The notes: a model not told the origin generated them from the letters alone. A stretch of 64,000 nt of DNA from Siphonodentalium dalli (GCA_032622095.1 CP136067.1:93426707-93490706), one strand, 5' to 3'; shown: positions 10,957 to 22,169, numbered from the stretch's first letter. Numbers and translations: made by a program.

Positions 10957-12360
10957 TCATCAAATTACTTTTCAATGACCCACTAATCAGTCTATTTTGA
11001 TCAAATTGGACAATCTCAATCCCCTTGTATTATATAAGATCCTGCTTCAATATTGAGAACTGTCCATGACCAATTATATCAGGAAGAATAAAATATAAAA
11101 AATAAAATTTGCTCTGCTGCAGGGGAGGGGGGGGGGGGGGGGGGGGGGGGTCGGAAAAAAGTGACATGACATTAGGCTAAGAAAACTTTTTTCCGGCTCT
11201 TGGGTACCCACCACCCCCCTATTTGAAGGAAAACATATTTTTTCCAATTTCATGCGGGGTACCCACCCCCTTTTTACCTCCAAATCTGTAATATCACACC
11301 ATTTAAGCTTGATGGTCAGTATTACAGTTACCCTATTTCCATTTCTGGTTCTTCTAAGTCATTCCAACTTTTGTAACAACACGAAACAGGTTCTAAAAAA
11401 ATACCTGGAAAAACCCAAAATAACACACGGAATACATGTGCTGATCAGTAAATTATTGATTGATTCTTCCCCAAATATTGTCTAAGGTAGCTCATAATGC
11501 TCATTATACATGTAAACAAATATAAAAGCATTAGTGTACCTTCTTTTCATCACAGAAAGTGTAACTTTAGATGTGTCCCATAGTATCACATGAATTTATG
11601 TCAATTATGATTTTTGAAAATATTATTAGGGCAACACCACCTGGCAATTAACTCTCCAACAATACAGGTATTCAGCTGAAATCCACTATGTATTCATTTC
11701 CATGAGCTGAGTTCTTGGGCTAGGTACTGTGCTAAGGCCAGACCCAGGTCAAGCATTCATACAAATACATGTACTGCGTGTAAATAGAAACTTGAAAATA
11801 AGACGGTCATATGCAGTCTGCAGAATAAGCTCCAAGGAGGGTGAGTTTTGTGATGCTACCCGGCAGAGTGGGCTATAGCATTACCAAATTCACCATATGT
11901 GACCCTCATATGTAGCTAGTTCTCCATGGTTGGTCGAGACCAAAATAGAATGAGGTTGTTAGAGGTTGAATTTGTCGATGCTATGCCGGGTAGTATCGCC
12001 AAATTCGCCCTCTGCAGACTTCGATCATTTTGCTGATGACCAGCACATTATTTTTAGACTTGCATATTATATTAAGTTATATTATATTTTCTTTCCCTTC
12101 TTTTCACTCATCTGTTCTGATTTTGTTTATTCCACTTAGCAGCCTTCTCCATATCTACACATTCAAGGTCTATGTATGCTCGCCCAATCTTTTATCTGGG
12201 TCCCACCATCTCAAGATTATTATCTCAGTGATATGCGTTGTTGCAGTCTACAGTCCCATGCCAAGTTCCGATACAATTTTGACTGAGTCATCTGGTCTGA
12301 TCAGGTATAATGAGTAAATATTAATGAGATAAATGAATAGCTTTTTTCATTTTATTTATA
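10957..12360. other. Intron sequence with low-complexity runs
   Basis: Part of the 4-kb intron between exons 8949-9089 and 13099-13367. It contains a poly-G run (11123-11150), other homopolymers and, at 11825-12030, a diverged copy of the foldback repeat family. I see no exon or RNA gene; the frame at 12030-12317 has no recognisable motif. Confidence 0.5.
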
Positions 12361-12764
12361 TTAAAGTTTATTCATGTGCTACATAACTTTCCATTTTCAT
12401 CTGGAACCAGTAGCATTGGTACATGGCAATGTGATCGGATGTAAAAGGCGAATTCCTGAGAGTTGGTTCGTAATCTGGATTTCTGAGAAGCATCATGCCC
12501 ATATCCACACTAACTACCCCCCTAAGCACTGCCCTAAGTGTCATACACACCTTAACAATGATGCTGAATACTTTGAGGCATTTATATTGAAGAAATGTTG
12601 TAAGAGGAAAAAATTGCGACCACTCAGGAGTTACTTTTTCGCAGCTGAACCACCCACCCACCCCGGCCTAGTGTATGGAAAAAAGTGGATGACCCCCCCC
12701 TGTCTGTTGCCCCATTTTTCTGAAAAAGTTGAATGTAAATCTAATATTACTGGTAATCTTCCAG

Positions 12765-12787
12765 GGCATTTCATATGCATCGAGTTA
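12765..12787 (+). pseudogene. Broken copy of the start of MAM exon B
   Basis: After CTTCCAG comes GGGCATTTCATATGCATCGAG..., which copies the acceptor and first bases of the real exon at 13099 (CTTTCAG/GGCATTTCATGTACATCGAG). It is cut off within about 25 bases by the MITE at 12794. It carries a usable-looking acceptor but no exon body. Confidence 0.7.
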
Positions 12788-12793
12788 AGTATA

Positions 12794-12977
12794 TACAGTA
12801 ATGCCCTAAGTAATCGACTCCTTAACCACAGCAGAAATATGGCTTGTTGCCATTCATCGGAAAGCTCTGTGAGAGCTTTCCAATGAATGGCAACAAGCCA
12901 TATTTCCGTCTAAATCCTGAAAAGTTACCCATAATTCTGCTGTGGTTAAGGAGTCGAATAATTAGGGCATTACTGTA
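12794..12977. mobile_element. Palindromic MITE (CAGTAATGC family)
   Basis: TA-CAGTAATGCCCTAAG... to ...GGGCATTACTG-TA with a partly deleted left arm. The central inverted AAGCTCT/AGAGCTT segment is present. It lies right after the broken exon start at 12765. Confidence 0.8.
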
Positions 12978-13098
12978 TATCGGGCCTGTCATTCCTTCTA
13001 ATTTTTCATGTTCTTTTTGATAATAATAGAATGACAAACTTGGTATGATTTTTCAGTTGTACCGAATGTGAACGCCTTCCATATCTTTAATCTTTCAG

Positions 13099-13367
13099 GG
13101 CATTTCATGTACATCGAGTCAGGTGTTCCACAGAAGCCCGGAGATAAAGCCCGCCTCACGAGCGTGACGTTCCCAGCATCCTCTGCTATAACAAAGAAAT
13201 GCATGACTTTCTGGTACAGCCTGCACGGGCCAGCCAACCCGGGCACGCTGACAGTGTACGAGTCTATATCGGGGGCCCTGCACCCAGTCTGGATGGTGAC
13301 GGGTGAGCAGGGTTCTGGATGGAAGTTTGCTCGAGTGCCCTTCACCGCAAATAAACAGAATTTCAAG
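13099..13367 (+). CDS. MAM domain 1, exon B
   Basis: Acceptor tctttcag/GG, donor AAG/gtttgc (weak donor); phase 1-0. Encodes (G)HFMYIESGVPQKPGDKARL, third Cys in KKCMTFWYSLHG, GTLTVYESI, HPVWMVTGEQGSGW and ARVPFTANKQNFK. G+C is clearly higher than in the flanking introns. The YSLHG variant replaces the usual YHMYG. Confidence 0.93.
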
Positions 13368-14061
13368 GTTTGCATATTAAAGATATATAATCTGAAATAA
13401 CCCTCTTAAATTACTATTTCTTTGGCTTCAGGGGTAAAAAAATATCTGATGTGAGTCAAGGAACCCACCCATCAAAGCTCAGATTTATCAGATATCAATT
13501 TTTGAAATTTGTTATTTCCTGAGATTTGTAATTTTTGGCAGCCTGGCAAATTTCCGTCATACTGACAATCTCGGACCAAATTGTGGATGAAATGAAGTGG
13601 CTTTGTTGTTAGTTATTTGACAATCCAGCCAAATTTTGTTGAACAAAATGTTGAACAATATACTATAGTTGACAGTGGTTAAGCCAAAAAAAAAAGAAGA
13701 CCTTTGTTTCCGGTGACCCACCCGCCACTATTCTGGTGCCTATGACCATTTTCATTTTATTGATTTTGCAAAATTAGTACGCATCCGGTTTTATTTTCAT
13801 GCGACCTGGAAAAATTCCCTGTCCAAATATGCAAAATCATCTTCCATTTTCTATTAGTTGCAGTCATTAATTTAATTCAATGAGTCATTCGCTTTATTAA
13901 GTTAATTAACTGTGTAAATCATGCTAAAAAAACATATCAAACCGGGTCTGATGGTCAACAAACATCAAAAACGGGAATTAACTTTCTCAACATTCTGTAG
14001 TTAAATTTGAGTGATAGGTAGGCATTAATAGGTGTAACACTAGTATGAGTGCATATGCATA

Positions 14062-14142
14062 TGCCATATTTCCGACTAAATCCTGAAAAATTACCCATAA
14101 TTCTGTTGTGGTTAAGGTGTCAATTATTTAGGGTATTAATAT
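14062..14142. repeat. Half copy of the CAGTAATGC palindromic MITE
   Basis: Only the right arm: GCCATATTTCCGACTAAATC through TAATTCTGTTGTGGTTAAG to TATTTAGGGTATTAATATA. The left arm is missing. Confidence 0.7.
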
Positions 14143-14301
14143 AGGCTGGTCCCTGATTTCTGTTCATGTATTGATATTTACACCACTACATGCATTTACG
14201 CTGTGTAACTTAATTAACATGGGGCTGTATAGTCCCTGTCAAAATGCATAACCTGCAGTACATTTGTCACCTAAATTGAGAATGATTTCTTTGCTCCACA
14301 G

Positions 14302-14389
14302 ATTATTATTGAGGGTACCGTGGCATCTACGACCAGGGTTGACATTGCACTTGATGATATAGCAGTCAGTTCAAATGTTTTCTGCATAC
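14302..14389 (+). CDS. MAM domain 1, exon C
   Basis: Acceptor gctccacag/ATT, donor c/gtgagt; phase 0-1. Encodes IIIEGTVASTTRVDIALDD then IAVSSNVFC with the fourth Cys. The VRG loop is altered (TVASTT), but the strand with DIALDDI is kept. It ends one base into an Arg codon completed by the next exon. Confidence 0.88.
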
Positions 14390-14479
14390 GTGAGTAGATT
14401 TTGTTTTAAGAATTGCCAATTTAAAAAAAAATATTATTTGATAAAATCAATATACGAATGGAACTACTGATCATCTAGA

Positions 14480-14580
14480 CCAAGTTTCCTTGACATAAAC
14501 CAGCTAGTATATCGATAGAGCGAGATGCTAGTTTATATCGGTAGAGCACGATGCTAGTTAATATCAGAGAATCATCGCTA
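14480..14580 (+). repeat. Short direct repeats in intron
   Basis: Three imperfect copies of a roughly 26-29-base unit starting CTAGT, with TATCGATAGAGC or TATCGGTAGAGC. The unit loosely resembles a tRNA A-box, but no cloverleaf follows, so I do not call a tRNA or SINE. Confidence 0.35.
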
Positions 14581-14599
14581 TAATGTCTTATAATAGACT

Positions 14600-15070
14600 T
14601 TAACCCTTTCAGTGCCAGACCCTGTCCAATTTTTGTATCAACCCATATACCCTGTGCCAATGCATTCTCTTATATATGCGAGTTGACCATAGGTCGCCTC
14701 GCATATATAAGAGAATGCATTGGCCTAACAATTTTTCATCATTTGTTATTATTTTTTACAATTTTTTACAATTTTAATAATTTTTTCTTATATTCCTTAA
14801 CAGACTTATTTTGTAGGTTTAGTGCCAGGGAATCTTACGTTTTTCATGGGCATCAAAATTATTACTATGAATACTTGGTGATAGTTTTGAGTTATAACAT
14901 GCCCCTAAGGTTTTATCCAGTTTGTTTTTAAATTCGCTATAGCATGCTTAAGCATACCCCAAAAAAAAAAAGCCCAAATTTTTATTTATTTTTTTTTTAT
15001 TTTTTTAGGGCGATTTTACAAACCGTAAATTAGGGCCGATGAGGTCGGCCCGTGGCACTCAAAGGGTTAA
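14600..15070. mobile_element. TTAA-flanked MITE (CCCTTT-AGTGCCAG family)
   Basis: TTAA-CCCTTTCAGTGCCAGACC... to ...CGTGGCACTCAAAGGG-TTAA. One palindromic core (14650-14730). Between 14835 and 15010 is unrelated AT-rich sequence that is absent from the other members, perhaps an inserted fragment. Confidence 0.75.
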
Positions 15071-15499
15071 GCATTGTTGACCGGCTCGCCTAAAACCACC
15101 AATAAATGTAATCAAATATCACAATGGTGACAATAAACTGGTTTATTCCGTGGAAAACATGATATTTGTTCTGAACATCACAACAGTTGTCAATTGACAG
15201 CTGTAATTTAATGTGAAAAAAAGACCTTTACCACATTGTTTACATATTAAAAAATGTATGTGAACTTAATTCACCTCATGAAGTGACATCTGCAGTTTCC
15301 AGTGAAAATATTTACGCCACTCACAGGAAGAAGAAATTTGAATTGAATATATAATCGTAATTTCGTGGATCATATGGTTGCCAATAAATAAATATAGTAA
15401 ATAGTAAATATCTAAATCTAAAAACAAAATTTTTGGAAATTCACAATGCTCTGACAATTTTAAGCATAAACTGGAGCTTCCTGAAATTTTGTGAAAACC

Positions 15500-15560
15500 C
15501 TGTGCCAATGTATTCTCTTATATAAGCGAGTCTCCCATAGGGATCCTCGCATATATAAAA
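15500..15560. repeat. Hairpin core, fragment
   Basis: GTGCCAATGTATTCTCTTATATAAGCGAG and its imperfect complement, preceded by CTTCCTGAAATTTTGTGAAAACC as in the TTAA-type elements. Outer ends not recognised. Confidence 0.5.
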
Positions 15561-15703
15561 GAACACATAGAGAATACCTACAGTTTTTGTTTGAATACCG
15601 AATATAATCATGATGTCTGGAAAGAAATATAGAATTTTCACAAGAAAATTCGATATTTCTTTCCAGGCATGAAATGAGATGTTGCAGGTATTATCACAAT
15701 AAA

Positions 15704-15890
15704 TTAACCCTTTGAGTGCCAGGTCGATTTTTGTATCAACCCATATACCCTGTGCCAATGCATTCTCTTACCAATTTTTTTTTTTGTAAATTTTTTTTTT
15801 AATTTTAATAATTTATTCTTATATTCTTTAACAGACTTATTTTGTAGGTTTGGGGCCGATGATATCTGCCCCTGGCACTCAAAGGGTTAA
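15704..15890. mobile_element. Short TTAA-flanked MITE (CCCTTTGAGTGCCAGG)
   Basis: TTAA-CCCTTTGAGTGCCAGG... to ...CCTGGCACTCAAAGGG-TTAA with only half of the palindromic core left. Internal deletion derivative of the 10529-10956 type. Confidence 0.75.
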
Positions 15891-17595
15891 ACAATACACG
15901 GAAAGCAACACCTGATTGACCCAAATTTCTGACACTGATCAGCTGACAGGTAGCAAACTGCATTCAAATGATGATGATGTCATTTGGCAAGCTACAGTGA
16001 AATAACAAAAAGCTGCAATGAAATAACAAAATTGTATTTCACTGTAGCTTCTAAGTGATACATATGACAATTTAAAGTTCTGTAATTTTCCACTATGTTA
16101 TAGGCAATCATATAATAAATTGGCCTAGCAATATTTACCTTGAACTTGTAAGCCAGTGCCTTCTCTTATATATGCCAGGCTCCCTATGGGAGACTCGAAT
16201 ATAAAAGAGAATGCACTGGCACAAGATCTTTAATGCTGCACCACACCAGCACAGCTCCTGTCGTGAAACTTAGTCCTTCCCAGGAGACGGGAGTGATTGC
16301 ACTCACACCCGTACGCACTCGTAATTTTCAAATCACGGGTGCTAAAATTCGCACCCGTCCCTCGATCATCTCAAAATACTAATGGAGACTGTAATTGTTG
16401 GGTCAATAGTGAACTATTTGAAGGTTTATTTAGATCCTTTACCATCTCAGTTCAACGATGGCACATTAAAGTGTAACTAGACATAGGTCTATTCCGCAAT
16501 GACTTTTTGTTTTAGAAAAATCCAACTTACTGTTATAGTATGGGTGCAATATTACACCCGTCTTCTGAATTACAGTAGCAAATAAATTCTCTCGCTGTGT
16601 TTTCCTCGTGGGAACGACTGCAAGGCTTGAAATAAGTGGTCGGTCACTGTCAATGACAGTCACCAAAACATCTTTGACCGACACAATTTGCGTCTGGTCG
16701 GACATTTTGTCCGACAGCATATTTCTACTCCCATCAGATAAAATATAACTGGATAAGAAATTTCAAATCTGGATCGAACAAAACCATCAGATACTTGAAT
16801 GTATCGTGTAGTTTCTTATGACTATATCAGAAATCGCGTTGTTCTTTAATCGCGTCAGCGACTCGGAAGTTTCGTTTCGTTTTAAGTGCGGTTCGTAATT
16901 ATTGGCTTACCGTTCACCTTTTAACACTTCCGTTTTAAATCAAGGTCATTTATACGATTTTTAAAATAAGAATTAAGAAACAAAAAATGCCTGTACTCCT
17001 TGTCTAGCAGTACGATAGATGTACAGAAGTTTAAAGCAGTATTTAATGAAATGAAATAATGAAACGGGGGATCACTGGTCGAACAGTAAAAGTAACCACA
17101 GTTCACAAATGGATTTCCGAATTGCCGGAGCACAACCTTATGGTTGCAAATTCAATTCGATGCAGACAAGAAGGGGGTTGTTACCCACTTTAAAATGCAA
17201 ATACTGCATCTCTGAAGTCAAGGAAATCGAAATTCGAAAGGACTTTAATAGATCTTGGGTTGATGGATTGACAAATTTCTATTAAAAACAAAGCATGATG
17301 GTAGCAGTAGCACTGAGAGTCACTTTTTAAGGTCACAGAAGATTATTTTACATGGTATTGCAGCATTATTTATCGCATAAAAATAAGATATGAGAACAAT
17401 TGACAGCACATAATTTTGACAGAAAATGACAGCCACCATGCATTTGGTGTCTGTAATTTTGACAGGCACCGTGACAATAATTATTTCAAGGTGTGAACGA
17501 CTGTGAAAGTGTTAAAGGAAATATGGAGTTATCTCCATATCAGCTGAAATGACAAAACCCCAATAAAACAGAAATCAACATATTTTACTTTCCAG
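15891..17595. other. Intron DNA, no exon seen
   Basis: Contains hairpin-core fragments at 16125-16220 followed by CTGCACCACACCAGCACAGCTC, typical of a degraded TTAA-type MITE. From 16290 to 17590 I see no recognisable repeat or exon. The minus-strand frame at 16466-16720 has no motif I recognise. Confidence 0.5.
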
Positions 17596-17682
17596 GATCT
17601 CCGAGAAACTCAAACCCAGTATCTACCACAGCTGCTATCACAACGTCAACGCCAAGAGTTGTCACAACTCCCAGCCCTACAA
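17596..17682 (+). CDS. Thr/Pro-rich linker exon between MAM 1 and MAM 2
   Basis: Acceptor ctttccag/GA, donor a/gtaagt; phase 1-1. Encodes (R)SPRNSNPVSTTAAITTSTP and RVVTTPSPT, a short low-complexity linker of the kind that is O-glycosylated in many extracellular proteins. It is open with correct phase to both neighbours. It is called from splice sites, phase and composition, so support is a little weaker than for the MAM exons. Confidence 0.8.
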
Positions 17683-17804
17683 GTAAGTTCCGTCACCAAC
17701 ATACAGATTTTCTCATCCATGCTTAAGCTTTCGCTTGAGTTGGCCTGTCTTCATGAGCTCAATAACTGAATTGTAGTGAGCATGTTGGTCGGTTAAAATT
17801 TTTT

Positions 17805-17975
17805 TGTTAAATTGTTTAGATCAGATTTAAATTGGTTTAGGGAGCCAGCATCTGTTTTTTGGTTCCAGGAGTCTATTGTCCGGTAGTTAAACATGTTTTG
17901 GGTGAATTTGTTGTTATATATCTTGTTCCGCTTATTGTCAGCCTGTTGCCTCTGAGTTGGTCGTCGTCCATCAGG
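17805..17975 (-). pseudogene. Fragment of non-LTR reverse transcriptase C-terminus
   Basis: Read on the minus strand, one frame gives RRPTQRQQADNKRNKIYNNK and then FTQNMFNYRTIDSWNQ, SLNQFKSDLNNL. The order (R-rich, F-x-x-R/N, WN, S-x-N-x-FK-x-x-L) is that of the end of LINE ORF2 proteins. It is only about 55 codons and has no RT core. Confidence 0.6.
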
Positions 17976-18121
17976 TTTTGTGACTGCAACTGTACTTCCT
18001 CTAGATCATTCATTATTTAATACACTTGTATCATATACGATTTTTCTCTCCTGTATTCTAGCGTTGGGACCAAGATATTTCAGTCTTTAGTCATATGACT
18101 TGTCCTTGATGGAATCCAAGC

Positions 18122-18345
18122 CTTGAAATAGGGTGTCTGTCATTTGCAGAATGAGGTCCCCAGAGGGTGAATTTAGTGATGCTACCCCGCATAGTGGGCT
18201 AGCATCACCAAATTCACCCTCTGGGAACCTCATTCTGCTGAGGAGTAAGCAGAATGAGGTCCCCAGAGGGTTAATTTGGTGATGCTAGCCCGATATGCGG
18301 GGTAGCATCACTAAATTCACCCTCTGGGGACCTCATTCTGCAAAT
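18122..18345. mobile_element. Foldback repeat (GAATGAGGTCCCCAGAGGGT family)
   Basis: Two nested inverted pairs. Begins CCTTGAAATAGGGTGTCTGTC and continues with GCAGAATGAGGTCCCCAGAG, ATGCTACCCCGCATAGTGGG; ends CCTCATTCTGCAAATGA. Close to the complete copy at 41452-41695. Confidence 0.75.
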
Positions 18346-18759
18346 GATTTTACTTTCTTATAGTGAGGACTCCATACTGATGACCCATACACAAGTGTTG
18401 GCCTCACATTTTAGGCTAGTAGAAACCCGAACTTACCAGCTGTTCATTTGATCTAACCTCTCATTATCCAATACCCCAGGGTTTATGCTGCCATTTTCCA
18501 AATGTGCCAAATGCAAAAAACAATTGGCTTAAAATATTTTAATTTGGCAAGTGATATATCAATTGATCAAGAAAGTTGTTGAACATTTTGGTCGCTCAAT
18601 ACCCGTTTCATTTCAAGGAAGTTGGTTTATAATGTTAGGAAAACTCTATCAAGATGTAGTTAATCAGAATTGCACTAGTGCTGAGCGATGGCGGGTTTAT
18701 GCATGGTGGTGGTGTTTACATAGCTAATTGTGGGGGGGGTATACTGGAATCAGCTCGGC

Positions 18760-19130
18760 CGTCCGTCGTTCGTGGACACAAATTTTTCCCGAGTTTTTCT
18801 CAGTCGTTTTATGATCATTTTTTGTGAAACTTGGCACAGACATCAACCACCATGGGAACCTGTGCACTTACGATTATGACGTATCCCCCTTTTTCTACTT
18901 AAAAAGTTTTCGCAACATGTATAATTTTGTCCGAGCTTTTATTCCTACATTTTTTGGTCAATTTTTTTGAAACTTGGCACAGATATTTAGTATCATGGGA
19001 ACCTGTGCACCTGCGATTATGACGTCTGTCCGACTTTTTTTTTGTGGAGTTATTTACCTTATTTGACTTAGAACATTTCGCATCATGCATAATTTTGTCC
19101 AAGCTTTTATTCCTGCATTTTCAGTCAATA
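18760..19130. repeat. Diverged ~165-bp direct repeat with 'CTTGGCACAGA'
   Basis: Units contain GAAACTTGGCACAGA, CATGGGAACCTGTGCAC, GCGATTATGACG and TTTTATTCCTACATTTT. Two to three copies here; related copies at 59230-59345 and 60560-61110. Function and class unknown. Confidence 0.6.
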
Positions 19131-19431
19131 GGTTTAGGAATAGGGTTAGGGGCTAGTGTTGTGCTCCTTCAATTGGAATCTGTTATTTTATTATTTTAAC
19201 TTAATGTTAATTACTGAAATGTGAAACATCTTAGTGTTTTAAAACATGGGGGGGGGGGGGGGGGTATCCTTAGTCCCATTGGCACAGTCACACCTCTTGT
19301 TCCCTTTGTTTCGGTGACCTCTCGAAGTAGCAGTCCTTCTGCAATTTTATTGATTGGAAATTGGTTTATTGTTCTATGGTATCAACAAGAAGCAAGAATT
19401 ATTAATACTTGACCGCTTCCAGAAATTCCAG

Positions 19432-20806
19432 TAGTGATGTTCCGATAGTGAAAAATCCCATCGGACCGATTTCCGATAACTGGAGGCACAGTCGGCCGAT
19501 TTCCAATTCCGATTCCGATGTTTATATATATATATTGTACATTTGTTCCCACAATGGACTTATATACACTCATTGCACTCCTACCATGGTAGAGTTTCAA
19601 AGCCAAATACAAGAAAGAAATATATATATACACACTGCCACAAAAGTATTTCTGCCGACGTCAGTTTTGCGCTGCCTTTGATGTATACCGGTAGTTGTTT
19701 GACAAAGAGATCAAAGGTGCCAACTCAGAGTAACTTTATGACACTGTGGGGAACACTTGAACACGGTGTAAAAGTCTTGATTGAATACTTGTAAGTTGCG
19801 ACATTATGTATGGATTGGCGATGACAATTAAATTTAGATTGATGGATAATAATTGCTGTCATATTTGTCTTTTAACAACTGGGAAGCTTTTATAGTTCCG
19901 CCTACTCAATTTTTGTTTCGTGAGACCACTTCCAAGTACAAAGTTTAGGTAAGCATATTTAATTGCGTACGCCGTTACTTGTAATGAGAGCATCACTGTA
20001 ACAATGGCAACTCGCCAAACGAAAAAAAACATGCAATTTGGGACTACTTCACCGTATTGTTCCCTACAGGCGAAAAAGCCAATTATGCCCCTGCTCACGT
20101 TAGTCGTTATTGAAGACAGTTCTGATCGCGACTGTACTCATTCCTTCAGTGTGTAATTCAAATTATTGACATAGCATGTGACGTCACAGCATGTCACGTG
20201 CTGAACATAAACGGATATTTTTGCTCATTTTGCAAACGAAAAAATGACAGGTCAACATTTTTGTCGAATCTGTTGGAGCATCCACCAACTACACAACTTT
20301 TCTCCGACTTAAATTTGCGTTTTATTTTTGGTTTTGCGTTCATTGCTATCGGATACACAAATGTATTTATAATGAGAAAGCACTGTGGTGCCATGCTTGT
20401 GCCTACCAGCTGGTTTGTTTATGTTTTGACACATGACTTGTGACGTCACCAAAATATTGCCTATATTGTAATGAGGTCAGCAGCTGTTTAAAGCTTTCTT
20501 TGAATCTATTTTGTGTCCAATAACTTCATATTACACGTCGGGCAGGTCTATTGCCATGCTTATATATAATCATATCAGACTGTTTGGACGGCTGTTTTAG
20601 GCTGTTACAACTGCGTTTTACATTCAATACAACGGTTGTATTGTGTACGATTATTAAAGCGTGCATATTGTGCTTAGATACTAGAACTTTTTTGTTTGTG
20701 TTGACAATCGGTAAAAGCCGATGTTCAACTGCGAGGTACGATTAATATCCGATGGGCTATTATCGGCCGATGGCCGATTCTGATTCCAATTATCGGAACA
20801 TCACTA
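19432..20806. mobile_element. hAT-like DNA transposon remnant, 8-bp duplication
   Basis: Ends TAGTGATGTTCCGATA and TATCGGAACATCACTA are perfect inverted repeats and are flanked by identical AATTCCAG (19424-19431 and 20807-20814). An 8-bp target duplication with TAGTG ends is the hAT pattern. Subterminal sequence is rich in GGCCGATTTCC-like motifs. The 1375-bp body is too short for a full transposase but holds a THAP-like coding remnant on the minus strand (20194-20394). P elements also make 8-bp duplications and carry THAP, so hAT is favoured but not certain. Confidence 0.8.
20194..20394 (-). pseudogene. THAP zinc-finger start, transposase remnant
   Basis: The minus-strand frame contains KSCVVGGCSNRFDKNVDLSF followed by FRLQ. 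This matches the first half of a THAP (C2CH) domain: the first two Cys spaced C-x4-C, a Ser-Asn basic segment and the F-F-R strand. The later C-x2-H half is not in frame; the next exon of the intact gene has probably been lost. THAP domains are the DNA-binding ends of P-type transposases and of some hAT-derived proteins such as THAP12. Confidence 0.6.
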
Positions 20807-20972
20807 AATTCCAGGAAGTCTACGAAGATAACAAAGGCAGTAAAACAGTGATTGTTGAAGCATAACACACAATATTTCCGAAACCAATAGCATTTAGCAA
20901 CGTCTAAAATAATTTGGTAAAAGTTATTTTCATTTGGAACAAAAATGGCAAAAGTGTGCATGCATAACCCCA

Positions 20973-21121
20973 TTAATCATTTCATGACGGGAGCTGCACT
21001 GGTGCAGTATTAAAGATCCTGTGCCAGTGCATTCTCTTATATATGGGAGTCTCCCTATGGCAGACATATATATTTGAGAATGCATTGGCACAGGGTTTTC
21101 GCAAAATTTCAAACTCTTTCT
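20973..21121. repeat. Degraded TTAA-type MITE
   Basis: Begins TTAATCATTTCATGACGGGAGC (mutated CCC), with GTGCAGTATTAAAGATCCTG, one partial hairpin and CACAGGGTTTTCGCAAAATT at the right. The right terminal repeat is lost. Confidence 0.55.
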
Positions 21122-21182
21122 AAGGCTCGTGAATGTATCATGAAACACATCATTTCGGCAATGATGATTTTCTATCAAAATT

Positions 21183-21300
21183 CAGATAACCCACACACTG
21201 TGAGCTGTATTAAATGATGATTTTTGATGTAATTTCTTCACAGATAACCAACATAATGTCAACTGTATTAAATGATATTTTCGATGTAATTTCTTCACAG
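21183..21300 (+). repeat. Two decoy copies of acceptor plus exon start
   Basis: The real acceptor at 21298-21300 (TTCTTCACAG/ATAACCC) is preceded by two tandem copies of period 57-58. In each, CAGATAACC is followed by CACACACTGTGAGCTGTA or AACATAATGTCAACTGTA, matching the first 20-odd bases of the exon, before running into AT-rich filler. Decoy cag ends lie at 21185 and 21243. Confidence 0.8.
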
Positions 21301-21444
21301 ATAACCCACAAACTGTGAGCTGTAATTTTGAGGGAGGTCTCTGCTCTTGGACACAGCTAAAAACCGACAATTTTGATTGGACGAGGCACAAAGGCTCAAC
21401 ATCCTCCAGCTCTACTGGTCCGAGCCGTGATCACACAACAGGAA
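21301..21444 (+). CDS. MAM domain 2, exon A
   Basis: Acceptor ttcttcacag/AT, donor a/gtaaga; phase 1-1. Encodes (N)[38 protein letters not shown] and SRDHTTG. Both cysteines, FDW and DHT are present. Upstream decoy copies share its first bases. Confidence 0.93.
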
Positions 21445-21551
21445 GTAAGATTTCTCGTTTAAATTAACGAGTCCTTTCATTCTTATATCTGTGCATCTAT
21501 CTATCCCTCTGTCCAGCAGGCTGCACAATTTTATCTCAAATTTTGTTCCCT

Positions 21552-21660
21552 CTTTGGAGAATAAGGTCCCAAGAAGGTGAATTTAGTGACGCTACCCCTC
21601 AGAACTGGCTAGCATCACCAAATTACCCTCTGGGGACCTCATTCTGCATGGCCACATCTG
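21552..21660. mobile_element. Foldback repeat, single hairpin
   Basis: GAGAATAAGGTCCCAAGAAGGTG... with inverted partner CACCAAATTACCCTCTGGGG...CATTCTGC around a TAGTGACGCTACC loop side. Family member without the second hairpin. Confidence 0.6.
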
Positions 21661-22169
21661 CTATGGGAGAACTACATGCAACACTAGAATAGGCAATGCC
21701 TTGGTAAAAGCAGAGGCAAAATATGTTTTTGCTTAGGCCGATTTCTTTCACCTAGGCAAAATTATTGCCTCGGCATATTTTCTTTAATTCCCAGAGTTGA
21801 TGGAATTGGATGATGGTATATTGGATATAGAAGATTAGACTACTATCATTTGCTTTTGTTAAGTCTTCTCTTCTGCTGTGAATTCATTATCTAACCTTCA
21901 ATAAATGAACAAGGGGTGGCTGAAGCGGGAAGGATTAGAAAGTTTTAGTGGTTTTCTGACATGCCTTAGCCTTCACAATACATTGCAATGACCCTTTAAT
22001 CGGTGTATTTTGATCAAATTGGGCAATTTAAAACACCATGACCATTTAGCAGGAATAAAATATAAAAAAATTAATTTTCCTGCCCGCCCCAATTTTCCAC
22101 AAAAGCGGATGAAAATCAAGTAATTTATTTATATTGGTCTTAGCAGACAGTACCCATTTTAAATTGTGT

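Noticed and set aside
11123-11150. Poly-G run as a possible G-quadruplex regulatory site
   Set aside because: A homopolymer in an intron without any conserved context, and prone to sequencing or assembly error; not supported.
12374-12886. 170-codon plus frame with CPKCHTHL
   Set aside because: The end runs through the broken exon copy and a MITE. The start has no motif I recognise beyond a CxxC pair and no splice sites consistent with the MAM gene. I leave it unassigned.
14510-14560. tRNA- or SINE-like TATCGGTAGAGC motifs
   Set aside because: Only a loose A-box-like similarity; no B box or cloverleaf could be drawn.
16466-16720. 84-codon minus frame
   Set aside because: No domain motif, no splice context, and no similarity to other parts of the window.
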